Part shown: positions 8,442 to 17,799 of the stretch, in pieces
How positions within the stretch are numbered: the first letter of the stretch is position 1
Layout: each line of letters starts with the position of its first letter
Assembly: GCA_028284465.1 (NCBI GenBank)
Contig: JANQRR010000008.1
Location: 1-64,000, forward strand
From: Gammaproteobacteria bacterium
GTDB lineage: Bacteria; Pseudomonadota; Gammaproteobacteria; JAJFKO01
Direction: 5' to 3'
Length of the DNA stretch: 64,000 nucleotides
Position numbers and translations under genes: made by a program
The notes under the pieces: generated by a model
Told to the model about the DNA's origin: nothing
The model's database searches: none
The model's input: only the letters and a program-made list of their open reading frames with translations

Positions 8442-10064
8442 ATGAGTGATGCAATAACTCACACCGGCGATCATACTCATGGCCACGGCCATGATGATCA
8501 TCACGGCCCGCATATTAAAAAAGGGATTTTACCGTGGATTGGCCGCTGGGTGTTTACCACTAACCATAAAGACATCGGCACTCTTTATTTATGGTTAAGT
8601 TTTTTGATGTTCTTTGTTGGCGGCGCCATGGCATTATTAATTCGTGCTGAATTATTCAAGCCCGGCTTGCAGATCATGAATCCTGACTTTTTTAATCAAA
8701 TGACCACCTTACATGGTTTGATCATGGTATTCGGAGTGATCATGCCCGCTTCGGTAGGCTTAGCAAACTGGCTCGTGCCGATGATGATCGGTGCACCTGA
8801 CATGGCTTTACCACGATTAAACAATTGGAGTTTTTGGTTGCTGCCATTTGCATTCACGATCTTAATGAGTACGTTATTCATGAAGGGCTCTGCACCAAAT
8901 TTTGGTTGGACATTTTACGCACCGTTATCAACTAGCTATGGACCACCGAGCACCGATTTCTTTATTTTCTCAGTACATTTAATGGGAATTTCTTCCATCA
9001 TGGGTGCGCTTAATATTATCGTCACTATTCTCAACATGCGCGCGCCGGGCATGACAATGATGAAAATGCCAATCTTTGTATGGACATGGTTGATCACTGC
9101 ATTTTTACTATTAGCAGTAATGCCCGTGTTAGCTGGCGCCGTTACCATGGTATTAACCGATCGTCATTTTGGTACCAGTTTCTTTAACGCTGCTGGTGGT
9201 GGTGATCCGTTATTATTCCAACATGTATTCTGGTTCTTTGGCCATCCTGAAGTATATATTTTAATTATGCCAGCATTCGGGATCATTTCTGAAATCATTC
9301 CAACGTTTAGCCGCAAAGCCTTATTCGGTCGCAGCTTTATGATTTATGCGATCGCTGCAATTGCGATATTATCATTAATCGTGTGGGCGCATCATATGTT
9401 TACCACCGGGATCACTTTAAGCGCAGAATTATTTTTTATGTATGCCACGATGTTGATTGCGGTGCCTACGGGAGTCAAAGTGTTTAACTGGGTTAGCACC
9501 ATGTTCCAAGGCGCGATGACTTTTGAAACTCCAATGTTATTTGCAGTCGCTTTCGTGATTTTATTTACGATCGGTGGTTTTTCCGGCTTGATGTTATCGA
9601 TAGTGCCGGCAGATTTTCAATATCAAGATACTTATTTTGTGGTTGCTCACTTTCATTATGTGCTAGTGCCTGGCTCGCTATTTGCTTTAATGGCAGCTGT
9701 ATATTTTTGGCTACCGAAATGGACAGGGCATATGTATAACGAAGCTTTAGGTAAATGGCATTTCTGGTTATCAGTAATTTCGATGAATGTTACTTTCTTT
9801 CCGATGCACTTTTTAGGTTTAGCCGGAATGCCACGCCGCGTGCCGGATTATGCATTACAATTTGCTGATTTCAATGCTATCGCTAGTGTTGGCGCGTTTG
9901 TCTTTGGGGTCGCGCAACTATTATTTTTAGCTAACATCATCCTCACCATTCGCGGTGGCAAAAAAGCCACAACAAAAGTCTGGGAAGGTTCACAAGGCTT
10001 GGAATGGACAGTGCCCTCACCTGCTCCATACCATACTTTCGCAACCCCACCCGTTGTTAAATAG
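8442..10064 (+). CDS. ctaD: Cytochrome c oxidase subunit I
   Basis: Catalytic subunit I holding heme a, heme a3 and CuB in the inner membrane. The 540 residues span about 12 hydrophobic helices after a His-rich cytoplasmic N-terminus. Key blocks are visible: TTLHGLIMVFGVIMP, the helix VI FGHPEVYILIMPAFG with the CuB-ligand His and cross-linked Tyr, WAHHMFTTG with two CuB-ligand His residues, and VVAHFHYVLVPG with the heme ligands. Ends 2 bp before ctaG. Confidence 0.97.
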   Translation: MSDAITHTGDHTHGHGHDDHHGPHIKKGILPWIGRWVFTTNHKDIGTLYLWLSFLMFFVGGAMALLIRAELFKPGLQIMNPDFFNQMTTLHGLIMVFGVIMPASVGLANWLVPMMIGAPDMALPRLNNWSFWLLPFAFTILMSTLFMKGSAPNFGWTFYAPLSTSYGPPSTDFFIFSVHLMGISSIMGALNIIVTILNMRAPGMTMMKMPIFVWTWLITAFLLLAVMPVLAGAVTMVLTDRHFGTSFFNAAGGGDPLLFQHVFWFFGHPEVYILIMPAFGIISEIIPTFSRKALFGRSFMIYAIAAIAILSLIVWAHHMFTTGITLSAELFFMYATMLIAVPTGVKVFNWVSTMFQGAMTFETPMLFAVAFVILFTIGGFSGLMLSIVPADFQYQDTYFVVAHFHYVLVPGSLFALMAAVYFWLPKWTGHMYNEALGKWHFWLSVISMNVTFFPMHFLGLAGMPRRVPDYALQFADFNAIASVGAFVFGVAQLLFLANIILTIRGGKKATTKVWEGSQGLEWTVPSPAPYHTFATPPVVK

Positions 10065-10066
10065 CC

Positions 10067-10633
10067 ATGATTGATAAGCGCAAAAACCGTCGGCTGGGGA
10101 TTATTCTATTCAGTGCATCTATCTTGATGTTCGGCTTTGGCTTTGCCCTCGTGCCTCTCTATAACGTGCTCTGCAACGCTTTAGGGATAAATGGCAAAAC
10201 CAATACCACTCCGGTTGCTGAAGCGTATTCACCTATTGATAAGAGCCGGGTGGTTACTGTACAATTCATCGCCACGAACAATGAAAATTTGCCGTGGGAC
10301 TTTCATCCTTCAGAAACGCAGGTGAAAGTTCACCCTGGGGAAAATCGCTTAATCACGTATTTTGCGAAGAATAACGCGGGTAAAACCATGACAATTCAAG
10401 CAGTACCGAGCGTAACGCCGGGAATAGCAGCGAAATATCTGCGCAAAACTGAATGTTTTTGTTTTACTCAGCAAACATTAATGAGTGGAAAATCGATGTT
10501 AATGCCGATGAAATTTCATCTTGATCGTGATTTACCAAAAAATATTAATACGGTGACGATCGCTTATACGGTGTTTAATACCACCGGGCAAACTCGTGGC
10601 AAATCCAGCAAAGCAGGACGGATCAGCAAATAA
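10067..10633 (+). CDS. ctaG: CtaG/Cox11, copper chaperone for the CuB centre
   Basis: Membrane-anchored copper chaperone that delivers copper to the CuB site of subunit I. It has 188 residues: one N-terminal transmembrane helix (about 9-32), then an Ig-like periplasmic domain. The copper-binding Cys motif is present as KTECFCFTQQ (CFCF, about residues 126-129). A further Cys lies in the membrane-proximal LYNVLCNALG. Tightly spaced within the cox run. Confidence 0.95.
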   Translation: MIDKRKNRRLGIILFSASILMFGFGFALVPLYNVLCNALGINGKTNTTPVAEAYSPIDKSRVVTVQFIATNNENLPWDFHPSETQVKVHPGENRLITYFAKNNAGKTMTIQAVPSVTPGIAAKYLRKTECFCFTQQTLMSGKSMLMPMKFHLDRDLPKNINTVTIAYTVFNTTGQTRGKSSKAGRISK

Positions 10634-10670
10634 CGTGAGTAAACCAACCAAGAAAAAGAGGAAAGAGAAA

Positions 10671-11552
10671 ATGTCGAGTGAAGGTTCTTATTATCTTCCA
10701 GATCCAAGTCATTGGCCATTAATCGGATGTATTGCTTTATTTTCAATGGCGATCGGCGCAGCAAATTGGATCCATGGTAACACCATTGGCCCTTATTTAT
10801 TGATTTTTGGCTTGCTCGTTTTATTTTTTATGATGTTCGGCTGGTTTCGCACCGTCATTCACGAAAGCTTAGCCGGTCATTACGGCGACAAAGTTGATAC
10901 CTCATTTCGCTGGGGAATGGGTTGGTTCATCTTTTCTGAAGTCTGTTTCTTCGGCGCTTTCTTTGGCGCATTATTTTATACCCGCTGGATCACCATCCCA
11001 TCACTTGCCGGCACTTACGGCACGCAAGCATCAATTCATACTAATTTATTGCTCTGGCCTAATTTCACTGGTGGCTGGCCGGTATTTCATCCACCAGCGA
11101 CTAAAATCTTTGCCGGTATGAAATCAGTGATGGAAACCTGGGGCATTGCCGCGATCAACACCGCCATCTTGTTAACCAGTGGCGCCACGATCACTTGGGC
11201 GCATTGGGCTCTCGTAAAACATAAACGCAAGCAATTAATTTTTTCAATGGTTTTAACCGTGTTATTAGGGATTGTATTTTTATATTTACAGGCGCATGAA
11301 TATGCAATTGCATATATGGAAAAAGGTTTAACCCTAGGTTCAGGCATTTATGGCACAACGTTTTTTATGTTAACTGGGTTCCACGGTTTACATGTTACCA
11401 TTGGTACGATCATGCTGATCATCATTACATTACGTTGCGCGCGCGGCCATTTCGGGCCAAATAATTTATTCGGATTTGAAGCGGTATCATGGTATTGGCA
11501 CTTTGTTGATGTCGTCTGGTTAGGATTATTTATTTTTGTTTATTGGTTGTGA
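10671..11552 (+). CDS. coxC: Cytochrome c oxidase subunit III
   Basis: Subunit III of the oxidase, a seven-helix membrane protein that stabilises subunit I. I choose ATG 10671 ([16 protein letters not shown], 293 residues), because the family begins with a YY-PxPSHWP block and a purine-rich AGAGGAAAGAG precedes it. A GTG at 10635 in the same frame would add a lysine-rich 12-residue head, and the longest open frame overlaps ctaG. FWHFVD-type helix VII residues appear as [10 protein letters not shown], and HESLAGHY is near residue 63. Confidence 0.95.
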   Translation: MSSEGSYYLPDPSHWPLIGCIALFSMAIGAANWIHGNTIGPYLLIFGLLVLFFMMFGWFRTVIHESLAGHYGDKVDTSFRWGMGWFIFSEVCFFGAFFGALFYTRWITIPSLAGTYGTQASIHTNLLLWPNFTGGWPVFHPPATKIFAGMKSVMETWGIAAINTAILLTSGATITWAHWALVKHKRKQLIFSMVLTVLLGIVFLYLQAHEYAIAYMEKGLTLGSGIYGTTFFMLTGFHGLHVTIGTIMLIIITLRCARGHFGPNNLFGFEAVSWYWHFVDVVWLGLFIFVYWL

Positions 11553-11562
11553 GGAAAAACAT

Positions 11563-12060
11563 ATGACTATCGTTACGCTACAAACAAATCTAGGCAATGT
11601 TGACATTGAACTAGATCATGAAAACACTCCTAACACCGCAGCGAATTTTTTAACTTATGCTAAAGCGGGATTTTATGACGGCACCATCTTTCATCGAGTG
11701 ATCGATGGTTTCATGATCCAAGCCGGTGGCCATACACCTGACATGCAAGAAAAATCGACTAATGAACCGATCAATAACGAAGCCGACCAAGCTAAGAAAA
11801 ATACTCGCGGCACTGTCGCTATGGCTCGTACCAGTGATCCACATTCAGCTACAGCACAATTTTTTATAAATGTCGCCGACAATCATTTCTTAAATCATTC
11901 TGCTAAAACTCCTGATGGTTGGGGTTATTGTGTGTTTGGTAAAGTTACCAAAGGCATGGATATAGTTGATCAAATCAAACAACAAAAAACCACCTCGCGT
12001 AGCGGCCATGCTGATGTGCCAGTGAATGATATTGTTATCGAAAAAGTGACTGTGGTTTAG
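11563..12060 (+). CDS. ppiB: Cytoplasmic peptidyl-prolyl cis-trans isomerase (cyclophilin)
   Basis: Cyclophilin-type prolyl isomerase of 165 residues with no signal peptide, so cytoplasmic (PpiB type). The start is ATG 11563, preceded by GAGG 8 nt upstream; the open frame extends into coxC but that head is not family-like. Active-site blocks are present: [14 protein letters not shown], the QFFINVADN stretch and the later WGYCVFGKV. It follows coxC by 10 bp and converges with petC, leaving 10 bp between the stops. Its position inside the oxidase cluster is probably incidental. Confidence 0.95.
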   Translation: MTIVTLQTNLGNVDIELDHENTPNTAANFLTYAKAGFYDGTIFHRVIDGFMIQAGGHTPDMQEKSTNEPINNEADQAKKNTRGTVAMARTSDPHSATAQFFINVADNHFLNHSAKTPDGWGYCVFGKVTKGMDIVDQIKQQKTTSRSGHADVPVNDIVIEKVTVV

Positions 12061-12070
12061 TTTAACCGAG

Positions 12071-12793
12071 TTATCCCGTTATATCTTTGTGGCTTTTTGT
12101 ATTAACATCGCGCCAAAATTCTTTATACACAAAGAACAATAAGATCGCTAAGATAATTAAAAATCCAAGCACCCAATAACCGAGATGATAACGCTGTAGT
12201 TTATGTGGATCGCTGGCATAATCTAAAAAATCGACTAAATCAATCGTTGCTTGATTGAATTGTTCTGGCGTCATAGTACCGGATTTTACGAGTTTCAAAC
12301 GATCATACCAATGTGGTTTTACTAACAAAGGCTTCGAAGCTTGCTCATATAATCCATTGACTAATTCTTGTGTGCCTTGCATGCCTTGTAAAATATTCGG
12401 CATCGAAGTGTTTGGCATTAATAAATTATTACTGCCGGTAGGTGACTTTGGATCTTGATAAAAACTATGAAGATACGTGTACAACCATCTTGGGCCACGC
12501 ACACTAGCGATTAAGGTCAAATCTGGCGGCGGGGTTGCATAAACCCATTTACGTTCGCCAATTGGCATCTTGGAATATAACACGCCTGCCTGTTGCGCTA
12601 ATTTATTATGGCGTAGATATTTCGCGGTGTGACAAACCATGCATTGCGTAGCAAATAATTTCGCTCCGCGTTTGATCGAAGCAATGTCATGCAAATTGAC
12701 AGGCACTCTTTCTAAACGAATGCTTGCTGGGCCGATTGCAGCGAAACTTATTAATGGACTCATTAACAATAATATAATAATTACTCTAACCAA
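12071..12793 (-). CDS. petC: Cytochrome c1 of the bc1 complex
   Basis: Membrane-anchored cytochrome c1, which passes electrons from the Rieske centre to soluble cytochrome c. I place the start at TTG 12793, preceded by AAGGAG at a 6-nt spacing, which gives 240 residues beginning MVRVIIILLLMSPLISFA, a proper signal peptide. A longer ATG-started frame (to 12988) would translate palindromic repeat sequence and lacks a signal at its end. Heme motif CMVCHTAKYLRHN; MPNTSMPN region with the axial Met; C-terminal anchor YWVLGFLIILAILLFFVYKEFW. Separated from petB by 238 bp filled with repeats, unlike the usual tight operon. Confidence 0.93.
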   Translation of the reverse strand: MVRVIIILLLMSPLISFAAIGPASIRLERVPVNLHDIASIKRGAKLFATQCMVCHTAKYLRHNKLAQQAGVLYSKMPIGERKWVYATPPPDLTLIASVRGPRWLYTYLHSFYQDPKSPTGSNNLLMPNTSMPNILQGMQGTQELVNGLYEQASKPLLVKPHWYDRLKLVKSGTMTPEQFNQATIDLVDFLDYASDPHKLQRYHLGYWVLGFLIILAILLFFVYKEFWRDVNTKSHKDITG

Positions 12794-12809
12794 ACCGCTC
12801 TCCTTAATG

Positions 12810-12985
12810 ACTCCATCATTGCAAGGAACTTTGTTTTGCAACAATCTTTGCTTGTCATTGCGAGGAACTTTGTTCCGAAGCAATCCAGAAAACTGCTGAA
12901 TTAAAATACTGGATTGCTTCGTCCTCTTCGGGTCCTCGCAATGACGAGAAAAAAGTTGCTTCGTCACTGACATTTTTCGCAATGA
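12810..12985. repeat. Cluster of family A REP-like repeats between petB and petC
   Basis: At least three degenerate copies of the family A element in both orientations: GTCATTGCGAGGAA near 12856, GGATTGCTTCGTCCTC near 12911 and TCGCAATGAC near 12976. The first, at about 12814-12842, is also imperfect. Together they can form long hairpins in the petB-petC transcript. Confidence 0.75.
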
Positions 12986-13031
12986 CAACTTTATTTCAAG
13001 CCAACTTATTTTGCCATATCTTTGTAAACAT

Positions 13032-14258
13032 TCACTCAGTCAACCGCGTTGGCGGCGTTGCTGTTTTTTCATACTTAGTATAAAACGGCATTAATATAAA
13101 AAATGCAAAATAAAACAACGTGAATAACCGCGTTAACCAAACGCGCAATGGCGTCACCGGCACAATACCGAAATAACCCAAAGCAATAAAACTAATAACA
13201 AACATCACCAAAAAGAATTTCGACCATGCACCTTTATAACGAATAGATTTTACTGGGCTGCGATCTAACCATGGCAATACAAATAAAATTGCTACTGCCG
13301 CTGCCATGACAACTGAACCCCCTAGTTTATGAGGAATTGCACGTAAAATCGCATAGAATGGCGTCATATACCACACTGGTACAATATGCTCTGGAGTGAC
13401 TAACGGATTTGCCGGAAGATAGTTTTCTGGCTCTAAGAAAAAGCCGCCGAATTTTGGATAGAAAAACACGATGATAAAAAACACCGTTAAAAACACTAAA
13501 ATACCAAATAAGTCTTTCACTGTATAATAAGGATGAAATGGCACGCCATCTTTCGGAATTCCCTTTTCATCTTTATTATCTTTTATTTCGACACCATCCG
13601 GATTATTAGATCCCACTGTATGCAAAGCAATTAAATGACACCCTACCATCGCTAATAAAACTAAAGGTATAGCAATCACATGTAATGAAAAACAGCGATG
13701 CAACGTCACTCCCGATACGTTAAAATCACCACGTAACCAAATCGTAAGATCTTTACCAATGACTGGCACAGCATCAAATAGCGACGTGATCACTTGTGAT
13801 GCCCAGTAAGACATTTGCCCCCACGGTAATACATAACCAGTAAATGCTTCCATTAATAATAAAACATAAACCACCATACCAAACAGCCATAATAATTCGC
13901 GTGGTTTACGATACGAGCCATACATGATGGCGCGATACATATGTAAGTAAACTACTAAAAAAAATGCTGATGCACCGGTGGTATGTATATACCGTAATAG
14001 CCAGCCGAAATTGACATCACGCATGATCGTTTCTACTGAAGCAAAAGCACCACTTGCCGTCGGCGTATAAACCATTGCTAGCCAAATGCCGGTAACGATC
14101 TGCAAAACTAATACAACTAATGAAAAAGCCCCGAACATATACCAAAAATTTAAATTTTTAGGGGCATAATAATGTGATACATGTTGCCGCCAAAATTCAC
14201 TAACTGGAAAGCGTTCATCAACCCAGTTAAATATGTTTCTGATCACACCTTGCTTCAT
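13032..14258 (-). CDS. petB: Cytochrome b of the bc1 complex
   Basis: Central membrane subunit of ubiquinol-cytochrome c reductase, carrying both b hemes and the quinone sites. The 408-residue length fits a bacterial full-length cytochrome b. Heme-ligand histidines are in IHTTGASAFFLVVYLHMYR and in HRCFSLHVIAIP with GCHLIALH. The Qo loop reads PVWY (in PVWYMTPFYAILRA) rather than PEWY; Val variants at this position occur in proteobacteria. The start overlaps the petA stop by 4 bp. Confidence 0.97.
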   Translation of the reverse strand: MKQGVIRNIFNWVDERFPVSEFWRQHVSHYYAPKNLNFWYMFGAFSLVVLVLQIVTGIWLAMVYTPTASGAFASVETIMRDVNFGWLLRYIHTTGASAFFLVVYLHMYRAIMYGSYRKPRELLWLFGMVVYVLLLMEAFTGYVLPWGQMSYWASQVITSLFDAVPVIGKDLTIWLRGDFNVSGVTLHRCFSLHVIAIPLVLLAMVGCHLIALHTVGSNNPDGVEIKDNKDEKGIPKDGVPFHPYYTVKDLFGILVFLTVFFIIVFFYPKFGGFFLEPENYLPANPLVTPEHIVPVWYMTPFYAILRAIPHKLGGSVVMAAAVAILFVLPWLDRSPVKSIRYKGAWSKFFLVMFVISFIALGYFGIVPVTPLRVWLTRLFTLFYFAFFILMPFYTKYEKTATPPTRLTE

Positions 14259-14848
14259 GCTACATTCTCTGCTTTACTGCTACCGATTAAAATTTCATTA
14301 TCATTTAAAAAGACATACGGCGGCACTTCCATATTAATTGGCGCTGGTACGCCTTTAAATACTCGCCCAGCTAAATCAAACTTTGAGCCATGACAAGCGC
14401 AATAAAATCCACCTAACCACCGCTGATCAATACTTTTTTTATCAGGCCGATACGTTGGTGAACAACCTAAGTGAGTACAGATCCCAACTAAGATTAAAAA
14501 TTCTGGTTTGATCGATCGATATTCATTTTTAGCATACGGTGGTTGTTGATCAACTAATGAATTTGGATCGCGCAATTTAGGTGTTATTGCTTCTAAAGTA
14601 TTCAGCATTTCTGGGGTACGCCGAATGATCCACACCGGCCGCCCACGCCACATCACTGTTTTTTGTTCTCCCGGTTTTAAATCACTAATATTAACTTTAA
14701 CTGGGGCGCCAGCTGCCTTTGATTGCGCATTAGGAAACATTGCTGAGGCTAGTGGAATAGCCGCTGCAACCACACCAATAGTGCCAACTGCAGCCGTAGT
14801 ACCTACCAAGAACTTTCGTCGTCCTTGATCAATTTTTTCTTCGCTCAT
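14255..14848 (-). CDS. petA: Rieske iron-sulfur protein of the bc1 complex
   Basis: Rieske [2Fe-2S] subunit of 197 residues. The N-terminus has a twin-arginine signal-anchor (GRRKFLVGTTAAVG) then a hydrophobic stretch. Cluster ligands are CTHLGC and CACHGSKFD, with the expected Gly-rich loop. It lies immediately downstream of tatC, and Rieske proteins are classic Tat substrates, so the neighbouring tatABC genes make functional sense. First gene of petABC. Confidence 0.97.
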   Translation of the reverse strand: MSEEKIDQGRRKFLVGTTAAVGTIGVVAAAIPLASAMFPNAQSKAAGAPVKVNISDLKPGEQKTVMWRGRPVWIIRRTPEMLNTLEAITPKLRDPNSLVDQQPPYAKNEYRSIKPEFLILVGICTHLGCSPTYRPDKKSIDQRWLGGFYCACHGSKFDLAGRVFKGVPAPINMEVPPYVFLNDNEILIGSSKAENVA

Positions 14849-14907
14849 CCTTTGCCCTACTTGTGGTAACTAACATCAGTATTTTTAATCTGATTAATCT
14901 ACCACCA

Positions 14908-15630
14908 TTAGTTTTTTGACGCAACCAATAATCCCACTTCATATAACAACCAGATCGGAATAGCTAACATGATCTGTGAAACTACATCCGGTGGTGTTAA
15001 CAACATCCCAATGATAAAAGCCGCAACAATGATATAAGGTCGCTTTGCTGCTAAACTAGCATGACTAACAATGCCTAAACGGATCAACATCACAACAACC
15101 ACTGGCACTTCAAAAGCCATCCCAAACGCCATTAAAATTTTTAAGGTGAAATCCAAATGCTGGTAAATATCCGGCATTACTTTTACTTGTGGCGGTGGCG
15201 CCACTTGAGTAAAAAAATGAAATAGTATTGGCATGGCAATGAAAAATGCAAAGGCGACACCAAGATAGAATAGCCCAATACTGACGAACAATAACGGAAA
15301 GAAAATCTTTCGTTCACGCTGGTACAATGCTGGGGTAATGAAAGCCCACAAATGATACAAAAATACTGGAACACAAATAAATACTGATAATACAAAAACA
15401 AATTTAATCGGCACTAGAAACGTCGACGCTATCCCGGTAGCAATTAAATGACTGCCACTTGGTAATTGATGTAATAAAGGTAATGCCAACCAATAATATA
15501 AGTGTTTTGCAAAACAGAATAAAACCACAAATACACTAGCAAAAAACAGCAATGAATAAATCAATCGTCGTCGTAATTCCAACCAATGATTGACAATCGT
15601 AGTACGATCATTTGCGTCTACATGATTCAT
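14908..15630 (-). CDS. tatC: TatC, twin-arginine translocase receptor subunit
   Basis: Six-helix inner-membrane protein that recognises twin-arginine signals. I start at ATG 15630 (MNHVDANDRTT, 240 residues), which gives the usual HxxELRxRL-like head (NHWLELRRRLIYSLL). The longer frame to 15693 lies inside tatB. Conserved blocks: FVLSVFICVPVFLYHLWAF, the YLGVAFAFF stretch, GMAFEVPVVVVML and the helix VI LLTPPDVVSQ. It overlaps tatB by 23 bp. Confidence 0.95.
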   Translation of the reverse strand: MNHVDANDRTTIVNHWLELRRRLIYSLLFFASVFVVLFCFAKHLYYWLALPLLHQLPSGSHLIATGIASTFLVPIKFVFVLSVFICVPVFLYHLWAFITPALYQRERKIFFPLLFVSIGLFYLGVAFAFFIAMPILFHFFTQVAPPPQVKVMPDIYQHLDFTLKILMAFGMAFEVPVVVVMLIRLGIVSHASLAAKRPYIIVAAFIIGMLLTPPDVVSQIMLAIPIWLLYEVGLLVASKN

Positions 15631-15835
15631 CGGTACTATCCATTGGCTTTTTAGCGCTAGTTTCCACAGAATCAACGTGTTGTTCAAATTCATTTTTTAT
15701 ATTTTCAGTAGAACGTCGCAGCCACGCTAAACTTTTACCTACGATTCGAGCAACTTCAGGCAATTGCTTTGGGCCCAACACTAACAAAGCAACAATGATA
15801 ATTAAAATAATTTCCCAAAAACCGAAATTAAACAT
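15608..15835 (-). CDS. tatB: TatB, Tat translocase subunit
   Basis: 75-residue TatB: single N-terminal membrane helix, hinge GPKQLPE, then an amphipathic helix (ARIVGKSLAWLRRSTENIKNEF) and a short charged tail. The Glu in the membrane segment (FWEIILII) and the GPKQLPE hinge separate it from TatA. It is short for TatB but correctly placed between tatA and tatC. Confidence 0.92.
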   Translation of the reverse strand: MFNFGFWEIILIIIVALLVLGPKQLPEVARIVGKSLAWLRRSTENIKNEFEQHVDSVETSAKKPMDSTDESCRRK

Positions 15836-15849
15836 ACTACAATACTACT

Positions 15850-16041
15850 CTATCGATTATCTTCATCGCTTTCTTTTTTATTATCTTGCACCTGCGGATC
15901 TCTATTTAATCCCTGACGAAAACTTTTAATTGCCGAAGCAACATCACCCCCTAAATTTCTGATCCGCTTGCTACCAAACAGTACAATCACTAACAATATA
16001 ATTAACAATAATGATCCAGGTCCAATGCCGCTCAATCCCAT
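15850..16041 (-). CDS. tatA: TatA, pore-forming Tat translocase subunit
   Basis: 63 residues with one membrane helix, the FGSKRIRNLGGD hinge and amphipathic helix, and an acidic DNKKESDEDNR tail. GGAG ribosome-binding site 8 nt before the ATG. First of tatABC, 14 bp from tatB. Confidence 0.95.
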   Translation of the reverse strand: MGLSGIGPGSLLLIILLVIVLFGSKRIRNLGGDVASAIKSFRQGLNRDPQVQDNKKESDEDNR

Positions 16042-16071
16042 GAAGTGACTCCTTTTAATACTGCAAATTAA

Positions 16072-16278
16072 TTAAGTGATCCCATGTGGATGGATCCAGC
16101 CTAAAAAATAAGCGATAAATAAAAATGCAAATAACGCTATAGATAATGCAATCCGCCAAGTTAATGCTTTAACCAAACGCTCTGAATTCACATCATCTTT
16201 TAATAAATACACCATGCCACTACCTAAGCAGCCGATGATGATTAATAATGCGATTACCACGATTATTTTTGAAACCAT
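16072..16278 (-). CDS. Twin-transmembrane protein (DUF2909 type)
   Basis: 68-residue protein with two transmembrane helices (about 4-27 and 41-64). It is the small protein usually found next to surf1 in gammaproteobacterial oxidase clusters; function unknown, presumed oxidase assembly. It faces surf1 divergently with a 140-bp spacer and is probably the first gene of the leftward run to tatABC-petABC. GGAG precedes the ATG. Confidence 0.75.
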   Translation of the reverse strand: MVSKIIVVIALLIIIGCLGSGMVYLLKDDVNSERLVKALTWRIALSIALFAFLFIAYFLGWIHPHGIT

Positions 16279-16418
16279 GTTTTCTCCAACGTCGAGAAAT
16301 AAATATGAGTTATTATGTTATAACCTGATCCGGTAAAGCTTGCAAATTTAAAGCAATTATTTTAAATTGTGAATTCACTAAAAAGTTTTTTAAATAACTT
16401 TTCTACAAGGAATGTACC

Positions 16419-17222
16419 ATGATAAAAAAACGTATTGGTTTACAATTTAAACATTATAGTTTTACACCACATTTAGTTCCTAGCCTTATTACGTTATTTT
16501 TATTAGTACTACTCATCTGGCTAGGCTTTTGGCAGTTAAACCGTGCCCAACAAAAACGCAATTTGATCATTAGTTATCAAGCACTTAAAACCAGTAAGCC
16601 GATTAAACTTAGCAGCATGACCGGCGCTGCAATTAATTATCGTTACACTCCAGTTAACATCAGTGGTAAATTTGATAACCAACATACTATTTTATTAGAC
16701 AATCGCACTTACCAAGGGCGCGCAGGCTATCAAGTATTATCACCATTTATTCCTACTGGCGCCACAACAGCTGTATTAATTAATCGCGGCTGGGTACCGA
16801 TGGGTAAAACTCGCAATGAATTACCAGGAATTAATGCTATTAAAGGTACTGTCAGTATCAATGGCATTATTGATGTCCCTATTAATAATTTAACATTATC
16901 AACTAAAAAAGAATTAAATGAACAATGGCCCATACGAATTCAAACAATTAATAATAAATTTTTGGCAAAAGTGCTAGGGTATCCTGTTCATCAATATATC
17001 GTTCTGCTATCGCCAAAATCACCGTATGGTTTCGTACGTAATTGGTCACCAAAACAACTCAATCCACAAAAAAACATAGCTTATGCAATCCAATGGTTTG
17101 CACTGGCATTGGTACTGATAATTATTTTTGTGGTGGTAAATACTCATCGTATTACCCCAAAACCTCAATCTAAAGCCAATAAATCTAAAGGAGAAAAATA
17201 TGGCCGAAAGCATCCACATTAA
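16419..17222 (+). CDS. SURF1-family oxidase assembly protein
   Basis: Membrane protein aiding heme a insertion or assembly of cytochrome c oxidase. The 267 residues begin with a transmembrane helix (about 22-42) and end with another (about 221-241), as in SURF1. Family blocks: GFWQLNRAQQKRNL, the NRTYQGRAGYQVLSPF stretch and NRGWVPMG. Overlaps the next start by 23 bp. Confidence 0.93.
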   Translation: MIKKRIGLQFKHYSFTPHLVPSLITLFLLVLLIWLGFWQLNRAQQKRNLIISYQALKTSKPIKLSSMTGAAINYRYTPVNISGKFDNQHTILLDNRTYQGRAGYQVLSPFIPTGATTAVLINRGWVPMGKTRNELPGINAIKGTVSINGIIDVPINNLTLSTKKELNEQWPIRIQTINNKFLAKVLGYPVHQYIVLLSPKSPYGFVRNWSPKQLNPQKNIAYAIQWFALALVLIIIFVVVNTHRITPKPQSKANKSKGEKYGRKHPH

Positions 17223-17784
17223 AAAAAAATCATATTGGATCCCATTGTTACTGGCTATTTTATTCATCGGACCGATGTTAGCCGCATGGTTTTTATTTAC
17301 TGAGCAGGGGCAACAGTTACGCGTCGGCACAATCAATCGTGGCACTCTTATTCTGCCACCATTACCCATGCAGAAATTAAGTTTACAAACCATACAAGGC
17401 AATAAATTTAATCAACAACAATTACGCGGTAAGTGGATCCTCGTTTACGTTAACCCAAATCAATGTCAAGAAGCCTGCCGAGTTAACTTATATAATATGC
17501 GGCAAATTCGTTTAGCATTAGGTAAAGATCAGAATCGTGTTACACGCTTGCTGATAGCTACTACTAAATCGTCCCAACAAAGTATTGAAAACTTAATCGA
17601 ACATGCCTATCCAGGCACGCAATTTGCACTTTCGACGCAAGCTAAACTTGGCAAAGTTAAGCCTGGCGATTTATACATTGTCGATCCACATGGGAACATT
17701 ATGATGAGTTATAGTCATAACAATAGCGCATCAGATGTGTTGAAAGACATGAAAAAATTATTAAAAGTATCTCAAATTGGCTAA
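17200..17784 (+). CDS. Membrane-anchored SCO-like/thioredoxin-fold protein of the oxidase cluster
   Basis: 194 residues with one N-terminal membrane helix (about 12-33) and a periplasmic thioredoxin-like domain. A Cys-x3-Cys pair (CQEAC, about residue 88) follows a GKWILVYVNPN strand, the same layout as in SCO proteins, and DPHGNIMMSY matches the late strand. It is the unnamed gene commonly found between surf1 and ctaA. A copper or redox role in oxidase assembly is inferred. Confidence 0.75.
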   Translation: MAESIHIKKKSYWIPLLLAILFIGPMLAAWFLFTEQGQQLRVGTINRGTLILPPLPMQKLSLQTIQGNKFNQQQLRGKWILVYVNPNQCQEACRVNLYNMRQIRLALGKDQNRVTRLLIATTKSSQQSIENLIEHAYPGTQFALSTQAKLGKVKPGDLYIVDPHGNIMMSYSHNNSASDVLKDMKKLLKVSQIG

Positions 17785-17799
17785 AATAAGGAAAAGACT

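Noticed and set aside
12810..12985. Repeated units between petB and petC as a CRISPR array
   Set aside because: Copies are inverted, unevenly spaced and degenerate, with no uniform spacers and no cas genes.
12794..12988. Longer cytochrome c1 starting at ATG 12988
   Set aside because: The extra 65 residues are translated palindromic repeats; a TTG start with a well-placed AAGGAG and a good signal peptide lies at 12793.
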